From positions 5,158 to 29,220 of the IMG/VR virus record IMGVR_UViG_3300030109_000117: DNA of 24,063 nt, one strand, 5' to 3'. Positions 15,823-23,312 of this stretch are shown here, piece by piece. Below the pieces are notes generated by a model. The model worked only from the letters and a program-made list of their open reading frames with translations. It searched no databases and was not told where the DNA came from. The position numbers and the translations under genes are program-made. How positions within the stretch are numbered: the stretch's first letter is position 1; each line of letters starts with the position of its first letter. The stretch is from a virus.

Positions 15823-17225
15823 TGGCAGAGTATGATAGCCCATTTAAACCAATAGTAAGTGGTTCAGATTATTTATCAGGTTCAGAGTTTGGACAAGTAG
15901 CTGGTGCTTTACTAGCTAGAAGAGATAAACAAGATAAGAAACAAGCTAGAAAAGCTTTGTTAGCTTCTGCTGTATTAGAAACTTTTGGAACTTTACAGCG
16001 TAATCAAAAACAAGATGTTGTAGATGCTATTAATGATTTAAAAGAAAATTATACTATAGAAACTTCTAGTAGAGAGACAGAATATAATAGTGAGTTAGCT
16101 AAAGAAAATAGAAATAAATTAAGATTGTATGAACAAAATTCAGATAAAGCAATAAGAGAATTAGCTAAAGAACTTTATAATAATGATGATATTATATCTG
16201 GAAGAAATATGAATTTTGAAATGAGAGGTAAAATAGCAGACCCAGATGTTAAAAAATTAGACAATGTTTTTTATCAGAAAAAATTAAACGATGCAAAAAA
16301 CTTTTTTACACAGATTCAAAATAATCCAATGTATAGTACTTCTAATTTTTTAGAATATAATAAAGTTTATCACAATGAATATAAATCAGCTTTAAAAGCT
16401 ATTAAAGATGACCCAACTAAAAAATCATTATTTATGGCTGCTGTAGGTAAAATATTTCCTAAAAATTTTGATGCTACTAGAGCAGATTTAGATAATGCTT
16501 TTGAAAATGCAGATGAAAAAATAGTAGCTAAAAGAGAAGAGCAAGAAAAATTAATTACTAAAATATCAAAAGTTGAAAAACTATATTCTAAAGATGAAGC
16601 TTTAGATTATGTGTTTAATAATTTTTCAGAAAATGCACAAGTTAGTGATAAATTATTTACTCAAATTTTAAATGATGTTAATGATAAACCTGATAATTTT
16701 AAAATATCAGAAAATGAAATATTTGGTATAGCTTTATCAAGACAAGTTTTAAATCCAGATAATTTAAATATAGTTCAAAAAGAAGTAAATTCAGCAATTC
16801 AATTATTTAATGCTGGTTATACTAGAAAGTATGATAGTATACCTGCTGAAGGCTCAGAAAATTATCAAGATTATTTAGATGCTAAAAATGATTACTTAGA
16901 TATTAATGTGTTTAAAGTAGACCCTACTACTTCTCAAATAAATAGATTAGTAAATGAATTAGGAAATGTTAAAAAGGGAAGTAAACAAGAAAAAGCATTA
17001 CTTAATCAATTAAATAAATATACAGTAGATGAACAAACAGAATCAATTCTTAGAACAACTTTAGTTCAAATTATAGATGTAGACTCTAGAAGAATAATAG
17101 AAGCTGATATTAATCAAGAAAATCAATTAGATACTCCTAGATTTACAAATTTAAATGAGTGGTTTGCTTTTACAGTTGAAGCTCAAAAAGATGCAGTAGA
17201 TTATTATAAAAATCAATTAGATTAA
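15822..17225 (+). CDS. Helical internal virion protein, 467 aa
   Basis: The start ATG 15822 overlaps the previous TAA and is preceded by AAAGGAG, a strong ribosome binding site. The protein opens with a short motif (SPFKPIVSG) and is then almost wholly helical, Lys/Glu/Asn-rich and without Cys. Residues about 30-150 and 215-250 have coiled-coil character (KKQARKALLASAVLETF; KIVAKREEQEKLITKISKVE). Extended helical proteins of this size next to a giant core protein correspond in position to T7 gp15. There is no sequence motif that proves this. AT content is higher than in the capsid gene, as for the neighbouring ejection genes. Confidence 0.7.
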   Translation: MAEYDSPFKPIVSGSDYLSGSEFGQVAGALLARRDKQDKKQARKALLASAVLETFGTLQRNQKQDVVDAINDLKENYTIETSSRETEYNSELAKENRNKLRLYEQNSDKAIRELAKELYNNDDIISGRNMNFEMRGKIADPDVKKLDNVFYQKKLNDAKNFFTQIQNNPMYSTSNFLEYNKVYHNEYKSALKAIKDDPTKKSLFMAAVGKIFPKNFDATRADLDNAFENADEKIVAKREEQEKLITKISKVEKLYSKDEALDYVFNNFSENAQVSDKLFTQILNDVNDKPDNFKISENEIFGIALSRQVLNPDNLNIVQKEVNSAIQLFNAGYTRKYDSIPAEGSENYQDYLDAKNDYLDINVFKVDPTTSQINRLVNELGNVKKGSKQEKALLNQLNKYTVDEQTESILRTTLVQIIDVDSRRIIEADINQENQLDTPRFTNLNEWFAFTVEAQKDAVDYYKNQLD

Positions 17226-17230
17226 AATTT

Positions 17231-20200
17231 ATGAGATTAACTACTTTAACAACCTTGTATGGTGCTCTTACCGATAAACAAAAACAAGAATTAAAACGTA
17301 CTGGTGCTGGTGTTACTAGTCAAGTATTACGTGAAGGTATTGAGCTTTACAGAATGTTCGATAAGCCTACACAAGAGGAAGTTTTATCTACAGAAAACTT
17401 TTTAGAAAATTTATATTCTAATGTCGTTGGTGCTGAAAATGTTGAAAGAGTTCAAAGAGGTGATAGAGAAGTAGTAACTATTGCTGAACCTGAAAGTGGA
17501 GCTGCACAATTAGTTAGAGATATAGGTTCATTTGGTGCTTCTTTAGCAGGTGTAGGTAAAATTACAAAACCTTTACAAGCTTTAAAACCTATACAGAAAG
17601 CAACTCAAGTAGCTCCTAAAACTGTAGCAACTACAGGTTTTGTAGCAAAAGGTGAGACTGCTGCTCAACTATCTTTAAATCCTTATCAAGAAAACTTTGC
17701 TAATATATTAGGCGATATGATTGATGATGACAGCGAAGGATTTGCTTCAGATTTAGAAAAGTATATGTTAGAGCCTATTAAATCTAGCCAAGAAAAAACA
17801 GAGTTACAAAACAGACTAGGATTATTAGCTGAAGGATTAATATTTACAGGAGCTTTTGGTGCAGTAGGTGCAGGTATTCGTAATAGAGAAGCTATTAGTA
17901 AATCTTTTTTTAATACTTTAGATAGTATTAAAGGACAAGGTAAAGAAGTTTCAGAAGCTTTTATGAATAATTTAAAAAGAGTAAGAGCACAAGACAGAGA
18001 GTTTTTTGAAGAAGCAGTAAAGAAAAGACAACAAGCTATTATTACTGATAATCAACCAGAATTATTTTCTATGGAAAAAGTTGATTTAGGAGATATTGAT
18101 GCTTTAAAACTAACTAAATTTAGCACAATAGGAACTCTTAGAAGTATTAGTAATGTTCTTGCAAAAACTTTTACTACTAGAGGTGGTCGTAGTGAATTAT
18201 TACATGAAAATTATTTAAAGACTCAAAATAAAAAAGAAAAATGGAATGCTACTATTGACCATACTGCTAGGAATTTAGAAAATTCTATAAATAATATTTA
18301 CAAAGAAATTGGTGGTAATAAACAAAATATTTTAGATGATTTAAATGAAGTATTATTTACTAAATTTAAAGTAAAACCAACTGAAACTCAACAACAAGCT
18401 TTTGAAAAAGCTTTACTTAAATTTCCAGAACCAACTAGAGAATCTATAAGAAAAGCTAGAAATTTACAAGACCAACTTTCTAAACTACTTTTAAAATCTG
18501 AAAATGTTGCTCCTGCTGATAAAAAAATTATAGAAGACCAATTAGGTTTTTATGTTAGAGAAAGTTATAAAATGTTTGAAGATGGTGGATATATACCAAC
18601 TATTCAAGCAACAAATACTGCAAGAAGATTTATAGCACAAAGAATTAAAGAATCAAATCCTGAGATAACACCGAGAAGATTAAGATTAGAAACTCAAGCT
18701 GAAATGGATAAGTTAGCTGGAGGTAAAGGAGACTTCGTTAATTTTTCTAGTGGCTTTGAAACTTTTGGTAAAGTTAGAGAAGGAATATTAATTGAAAAAC
18801 AAAATGTGCCATCAGCTATAAAATCTTATCTAGGAGAAATAACTAGTCCTGTAGATAAACTGTTAATATCTATGAAAAAAATTGCACAGTTTGTTGAAGA
18901 TAGTAATTTTCATAATCAAGCCTACAAAGATGGTAAAGATATTTATTTTCACGAATCTGATAATTTACCGGGATTTACTGCTCAAATACCTAGATATGAT
19001 GATGTAAAAGTTCAACCTTTTGGAGAATTATCTGGTATGTATACTACTCCAGAATTAGCTGAATATTATACAAAAAAATACCAACAAGGTTTATCTAAGC
19101 TTATTCCTGAAGGAGGATTTATTGGAAATAGTTGGAGATACCTTTTGTTTTTAAAAAGTCAAGCACAAAAATCTGCTACTACTAGAAGAATTTCTACACA
19201 TATAAAAAATATTTTTGGTGGTGCTCAAATAACAGGTGCTAATGGTTTTAAATTATTAAATCCTAAAACTACTGCTGAAAGTTTTAAAACTGTATATAAT
19301 CAATTAACTCGAACAACTAATATTGAACAACAACAATTTATAGAAGAACTCGCTGGACAAGGTGTGTTAAATAAAAATGCTATTATAAATGATTTAAAAA
19401 ACATGAGTAAAGATGCTTCTAATGTTACATTTTTAAAAGCAAAACCTTTGCAATATTTAGAATCAAGAGCTAAAAAAGCACCTATTATAAAACAACTTTT
19501 AAAAGCTGATGAAAAAGTTACTGAAGCTTATATAGCTGAAGATGATTTTTGGAAAATAAATATGTATTTAAATGAAAAAAAACATCTGGATACTTTTAAC
19601 AAAGCTTTACCTCAAGGACCTAATGCAACTAGATTTGATGAGTTTAGATATGATACTCCTCAAAAGCTACAAAATGAAGCAGGTAAAATTACTCGTGAAG
19701 GACTACCTAATTATGATTTAGTTCCAGATAATTTAAAAGAAATAAGGTCTGTTCCTTTTATAGGAACTTTCTTTTCTTTTTTATCTGAGTCAACAAGGTT
19801 AGCAATGACAATACCTAGACAAGGAATAAAAGAAATTAAATTATCTAGAGAATTAAAAAATATGGGAGCTAACGAAGCTTCTGATATTATGCGTAACAGA
19901 GCTATAGATAGATTTGTAGGTTATTCTACATTTGGATTAGGGGGAGGAGCTGCTGCTACTGCTGTAGCTAATTATTCTGTAGGAGTAGGACAAGATGTTA
20001 TAGATAATATAAAACCTTTTTTACCAGAGTGGATGCAAAATGACAATGTTGTTTATACTTTAAATGAAGAGGGAGTTCCTATTGTTTACAATGTAACACC
20101 TTGGGATGCTTTTGATTTTCCAAGAAAACCATTTCAAACAATATTACATAAAACTTTAAATAATGAAGATTTAACAGAAGAAGAATTACAACAATATAAC

Positions 20201-21691
20201 TATGATTTAGTTAATGAAATATTTACTCCTTTCTTTGGACAATCATTAACACAAGAAATTTTTAATGCTGCTATATTTAATAATGGTAGAAATTCTAATG
20301 GTAGTTTATTAAAAAATCCTTTAAATAAATTAGAAGTTTATAATCCAGAAGCAGAGTTAGGAGCTTTTGATAAACAAAACGCAAAAATTATAGCTATGAA
20401 TTTAGTTGAAATATTAGAACCGGGAACAGTTACAGATACTAGAAAATATTTTAGAGATAAGTTTGGTAAAGAAATGACATCTCTTGACCAAAAAATATAT
20501 AGAGAAGAAGCTATGTTTAAATGGCTTACAGGTTTTGGAGGTATTCCTTTTAATAAAGAATATGTAGAAAATATTTATTCATTTAAAATTAATGATTTTA
20601 AAAAGTCTAAACGTAAAGCTAATAGTCAAATTTATAAAGCTATGACAGATGAAATGACAAAAGAAAAATTTTTAGATAATTATTTAAATGCTAATAGAGA
20701 ATATTATAAATCTTATAAAAAATTACATACCTTAACAGAAGCTGCTGAAAATTTAGAATTAAATACTTTAAAAATTTTAAAAGACAATGGAGTTTCTAAA
20801 AGAGATAGAGTTTCTTTTATTGGAGGTAATAGATACTTTACTCCTGTATTACTTACTGACCAAATGAAACAACAGATGTTAGATTCTCCTTCATTAAATC
20901 AAAATTATTTTGATATATTATTAGATGTAAATAGATTATCTAAAACTTTAAATCAATTACCAGTTTTAGTAGACCCTGAAAATAAAAAAGAAATAACAAT
21001 TCCTTTATCAGATGAAGTTGATAAAATATTTGAAAATTTAAGAATACCAAAATCAACAGGCGGTTTAATTACAGGACCAGAAGTTACTGACACCAAAGAA
21101 GACCCAGCAGATAGAGTAAACCCTCTTACTGGTAGCCCTTACTCTGACCAAAGGGCTAGGCTCGGACTACAAGAAGGTGGTGAAACTTCTGAATTTTTAA
21201 CAAATGTTATTTTACAATCTATACAAAATGAAAGAAAGTATAATGAAGAACAAATAAATGAATTAAAAAAACATTCAAATTTAGTTGGTTTTATGGAATC
21301 AGATAATATTTTTGATAGAGTTCAAATAGGTGGTGGTCCGGGTCGAGGTAAATATCAATATGAAATTAAAGGTTCTATAGATGGTAGTGGAGCTAGTAAA
21401 ACAGCAGCTAATAGATATATTAAATATAAAACTGACAGAGGTTTAAAACTAACAGAAACAGATTTAATTTTACAAAAAGATAATAATCCAGATTTTTCAA
21501 AATATTCAGAAGATTTACAAAATGCTGTTTTTTATGCAGACAAAGCTATGGGTTTATTACCAGTTGATGATTTAGTAAATAAAAAATTATCACATGAAGA
21601 AGCTTGGGTTGATTACCATTTAATAGGTAACAAAGAAAAAAGAGAAGAAAATTTACAAAAATTTAAAGATAAAAATTATAAAGAAGAATGA
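17231..21691 (+). CDS. Giant internal core/ejection protein with putative lysozyme-like C-terminal domain, 1486 aa
   Basis: Largest internal protein, the positional analogue of T7 gp16. Residues 1-300 are helical with a hydrophobic Gly/Ala patch near 210 (GLIFTGAFGAVGAGI). Residues 300-840 are long helices. Residues about 842-925 hold a membrane-like stretch (FIGTFFSFLSE; FGLGGGAAATAVANYSVG), then a WDAFDFPRKPFQTILH motif. Near 1275-1318 comes a Gly-Gly linker with KEDPADRVNPLTGSPYSDQ. The C-terminal 150 residues include Glu1356 in FMESDN and, 11 residues later, GGGPGRGKYQYE (1367-1378), followed by GSGASKTAANRY. A catalytic-type Glu followed by a Gly-rich Gly-x-Tyr-Gln motif suggests a peptidoglycan-cleaving lysozyme/transglycosylase fold. 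That is inference. T7 gp16 carries its transglycosylase at the N-terminus, so the order here would be reversed. Confidence 0.75.
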   Translation: MRLTTLTTLYGALTDKQKQELKRTGAGVTSQVLREGIELYRMFDKPTQEEVLSTENFLENLYSNVVGAENVERVQRGDREVVTIAEPESGAAQLVRDIGSFGASLAGVGKITKPLQALKPIQKATQVAPKTVATTGFVAKGETAAQLSLNPYQENFANILGDMIDDDSEGFASDLEKYMLEPIKSSQEKTELQNRLGLLAEGLIFTGAFGAVGAGIRNREAISKSFFNTLDSIKGQGKEVSEAFMNNLKRVRAQDREFFEEAVKKRQQAIITDNQPELFSMEKVDLGDIDALKLTKFSTIGTLRSISNVLAKTFTTRGGRSELLHENYLKTQNKKEKWNATIDHTARNLENSINNIYKEIGGNKQNILDDLNEVLFTKFKVKPTETQQQAFEKALLKFPEPTRESIRKARNLQDQLSKLLLKSENVAPADKKIIEDQLGFYVRESYKMFEDGGYIPTIQATNTARRFIAQRIKESNPEITPRRLRLETQAEMDKLAGGKGDFVNFSSGFETFGKVREGILIEKQNVPSAIKSYLGEITSPVDKLLISMKKIAQFVEDSNFHNQAYKDGKDIYFHESDNLPGFTAQIPRYDDVKVQPFGELSGMYTTPELAEYYTKKYQQGLSKLIPEGGFIGNSWRYLLFLKSQAQKSATTRRISTHIKNIFGGAQITGANGFKLLNPKTTAESFKTVYNQLTRTTNIEQQQFIEELAGQGVLNKNAIINDLKNMSKDASNVTFLKAKPLQYLESRAKKAPIIKQLLKADEKVTEAYIAEDDFWKINMYLNEKKHLDTFNKALPQGPNATRFDEFRYDTPQKLQNEAGKITREGLPNYDLVPDNLKEIRSVPFIGTFFSFLSESTRLAMTIPRQGIKEIKLSRELKNMGANEASDIMRNRAIDRFVGYSTFGLGGGAAATAVANYSVGVGQDVIDNIKPFLPEWMQNDNVVYTLNEEGVPIVYNVTPWDAFDFPRKPFQTILHKTLNNEDLTEEELQQYNYDLVNEIFTPFFGQSLTQEIFNAAIFNNGRNSNGSLLKNPLNKLEVYNPEAELGAFDKQNAKIIAMNLVEILEPGTVTDTRKYFRDKFGKEMTSLDQKIYREEAMFKWLTGFGGIPFNKEYVENIYSFKINDFKKSKRKANSQIYKAMTDEMTKEKFLDNYLNANREYYKSYKKLHTLTEAAENLELNTLKILKDNGVSKRDRVSFIGGNRYFTPVLLTDQMKQQMLDSPSLNQNYFDILLDVNRLSKTLNQLPVLVDPENKKEITIPLSDEVDKIFENLRIPKSTGGLITGPEVTDTKEDPADRVNPLTGSPYSDQRARLGLQEGGETSEFLTNVILQSIQNERKYNEEQINELKKHSNLVGFMESDNIFDRVQIGGGPGRGKYQYEIKGSIDGSGASKTAANRYIKYKTDRGLKLTETDLILQKDNNPDFSKYSEDLQNAVFYADKAMGLLPVDDLVNKKLSHEEAWVDYHLIGNKEKREENLQKFKDKNYKEE

Positions 21692-21921
21692 TACTTTACA
21701 CCGAAGAACAACTAGACAACGCATATAGATTAGACTGTAAAGCTCGGACTAAATCAGATGAGCCTTGGATAACTAGAGAACAATTTAGAAGTCTATACGA
21801 AGACTTAATTACAATACACATGGAGAGAGCAGAGAGGGAAGAATTAATCTTAGAAGATGTACCCGATTGGGTTATAAATTCTATAGATGAATTATTAGAA
21901 AACACTTTAACATTAGAATAA
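21688..21921 (+). CDS. Small acidic protein, 77 aa, unknown
   Basis: Begins by ATGA overlap with the end of the giant core gene, so it is coupled to it. The product is helical and strongly acidic (ERAEREELILEDVPDWVINSIDELLENTL), with a Trp-containing motif WITREQF near residue 27. There is no membrane segment. The long overlapping frame on the other strand has no supporting signal. I do not recognise the family. It may be an assembly factor for the core protein or a regulator of the membrane genes that follow two bases downstream. Confidence 0.7.
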   Translation: MILYTEEQLDNAYRLDCKARTKSDEPWITREQFRSLYEDLITIHMERAEREELILEDVPDWVINSIDELLENTLTLE

Positions 21922-21922
21922 T

Positions 21923-22366
21923 ATGGGCTTTCCTTTTGAAATAATAACTATGTTAGCATCAACTGTGCTTGGTGGTGTAATGAGTATATGGTCTGAAAGT
22001 CGTAAGGCTAAAGCAGAAGCACAGAAACTTCTTATTACTCGTGGTGAGTTTGATATGAAAGCTAGAAAGCAATCACTTGACCATGGGTTAAAAGATAAAG
22101 GATTTGCTTGGACAAGAAGAATTATTGCACTTACTTCTGTATTTGCTATTGTTCTTTTACCAAAGCTTGTCGCAGTTTATTATCCTACTGTAGATGTTAC
22201 TGTTGGTTATACTAACTGGCAACCGGGAATATTGTTTATAAGACAAGGTAGAGAAGTATTTGAATGGGTTACATTCCAAGGTCTTGTAATTACACAACTT
22301 GATACCAACTTAGTATCAGCCATTATAGGTATGTACTTTGGTGGTAGTTTAGCAAAAGGAAGATAA
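21923..22366 (+). CDS. Three-span membrane protein, holin candidate, 147 aa
   Basis: Hydrophobic segments lie at about residues 5-23 (FEIITMLASTVLGGVMSIW), 66-87 (RIIALTSVFAIVLLPKLVAV) and 118-141 (FQGLVITQLDTNLVSAIIGMYFGG). They are separated by a Lys/Glu-rich helix and a loop with Trp and Pro, and the protein ends in LAKGR. Size, three spans and position at the end of the morphogenesis block fit a class I holin, which makes inner-membrane holes timed for lysis. No sequence motif defines holins, so this is by architecture and context. It could also be a structural membrane protein. Its stop overlaps the next ATG, and the next two genes are also small membrane proteins. Confidence 0.65.
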   Translation: MGFPFEIITMLASTVLGGVMSIWSESRKAKAEAQKLLITRGEFDMKARKQSLDHGLKDKGFAWTRRIIALTSVFAIVLLPKLVAVYYPTVDVTVGYTNWQPGILFIRQGREVFEWVTFQGLVITQLDTNLVSAIIGMYFGGSLAKGR

Positions 22367-22653
22367 TGGACACTAGAGACTTTATGACCATACTAGAGAC
22401 TGTAGGTATTCCTGCAGCCTTTGCAGTAGCTGCTGGTTGGATGGTATGGAAACTATTTAATCATTTAATAGCAGATGTGCATAAAAAATTAGATACGCAA
22501 CATGGAATGATAGTTGCATTAATAGATAGAGTAAGACAAATGGACAATGACATGATACGAATAGACTCAATGGTAAGAACTGCTATGGGAATAAAAGTAG
22601 ATGTTGATAGATTAGCAAGAGCAGATGGAAAAAAAGACCAAAGAAAAGATTGA
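22366..22653 (+). CDS. Single-span membrane protein with coiled coil, 95 aa
   Basis: The start overlaps the previous stop (TAATG). Residues about 11-32 form one hydrophobic helix (TVGIPAAFAVAAGWMVWKLF). The rest is an amphipathic, charged coil (LDTQHGMIVALIDRVRQMDNDMIRIDSMV) ending in a Lys/Asp tail. The topology resembles the 80-residue protein at 11092 and small phage holin-like or antiholin-like proteins. A role as second holin, pinholin or antiholin is possible. The tail overlaps the next gene by 29 bases. Confidence 0.65.
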   Translation: MDTRDFMTILETVGIPAAFAVAAGWMVWKLFNHLIADVHKKLDTQHGMIVALIDRVRQMDNDMIRIDSMVRTAMGIKVDVDRLARADGKKDQRKD

Positions 22654-22816
22654 TAAAAAAATATTACAAGTAGTAAACCTTTCTCCAAGTGAATCTTGGG
22701 TAGAAAAAATTGAATATGTGCATCCTATGAAACAAATTACAATAGCTTCTATAGTACAGGTAACAATGTTTGGATTTATGCTTGTTATGTTTTGGGTAAA
22801 CTCAAGGATATTTTAA
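22625..22816 (+). CDS. C-terminally anchored small membrane protein, 63 aa
   Basis: ATG 22625 lies inside the previous gene (29-base overlap) and the stop is one base before the csgF start. The N-terminus is basic (EKKTKEKIDKK), the middle carries a short polar segment (SPSESWVEKIEYVHP) and residues about 36-59 form a hydrophobic helix ending in NSRIF. No lipobox or signal cleavage site is seen. It is placed between holin-like genes and the CsgF/CsgG pore. A scaffold or spanin-like function is possible but nothing in the sequence shows it. Confidence 0.6.
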   Translation: MEKKTKEKIDKKILQVVNLSPSESWVEKIEYVHPMKQITIASIVQVTMFGFMLVMFWVNSRIF

Positions 22817-22817
22817 T

Positions 22818-23312
22818 ATGAAATTAGTACCAACATTTAAAAGCGAAAAGACTACAAGGAATTGTAAGTTTTGTATATTCTTTTGGTCTATCTTAGTTAT
22901 GTTTTGGTCTGTTAATAGTATGTCAGATGAGATGGTACATCAATTTAAAAATCCTAGCTTTAGTGGTATAGGTACATCTGCACATTATCTTACTATAGAG
23001 AATCAAGAGTTTAGTAGAAAGATGAGTATTAAAGAAGAACTCAAAGCTTTACAAGACCAGATTAAAAGAGACAAAGAGAATACAACACTTGCAAGATTTA
23101 TAAGAAATTTAGAATCTAGAATATACGCACAACTATCAAGACAGTTAGTAGAAAACTTGTTTGGAGAAACTCCTAGTGATAGTGGAACATTAACTTTAGA
23201 AGGCAATACTATAGACTATAGTGTTGAAGATGGAATAATAACTTTAAAAATTACGGATAGCGATGGGAATACAACGATTATATCTTTGCCTATTGGCAGT
23301 TTTAGCTTTTAG
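22818..23312 (+). CDS. csgF: CsgF, curli secretion pore accessory protein, phage-encoded, 164 aa
   Basis: CsgF is an exported protein whose N-terminal segment plugs into the CsgG channel and forms its second constriction. Here a long basic N-region (residues 1-18) and a hydrophobic core (19-33) form a Sec signal. It is followed by the diagnostic QFKNPSFSG (42-50), equivalent to QFRNPNFGG at mature residues 6-14 of E. coli CsgF. The C-terminal part also matches E. coli: a LARFIRNLESRIYAQLSRQL helix, then beta strands (IDYSVEDGIITLKITDSDG). About 20 extra charged residues (roughly 66-88) enlarge the neck or linker. The gene is one base behind a membrane-protein gene, and its last 50 bases also encode the start of csgG. 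The order F-G is as in E. coli csgDEFG. Confidence 0.9.
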   Translation: MKLVPTFKSEKTTRNCKFCIFFWSILVMFWSVNSMSDEMVHQFKNPSFSGIGTSAHYLTIENQEFSRKMSIKEELKALQDQIKRDKENTTLARFIRNLESRIYAQLSRQLVENLFGETPSDSGTLTLEGNTIDYSVEDGIITLKITDSDGNTTIISLPIGSFSF

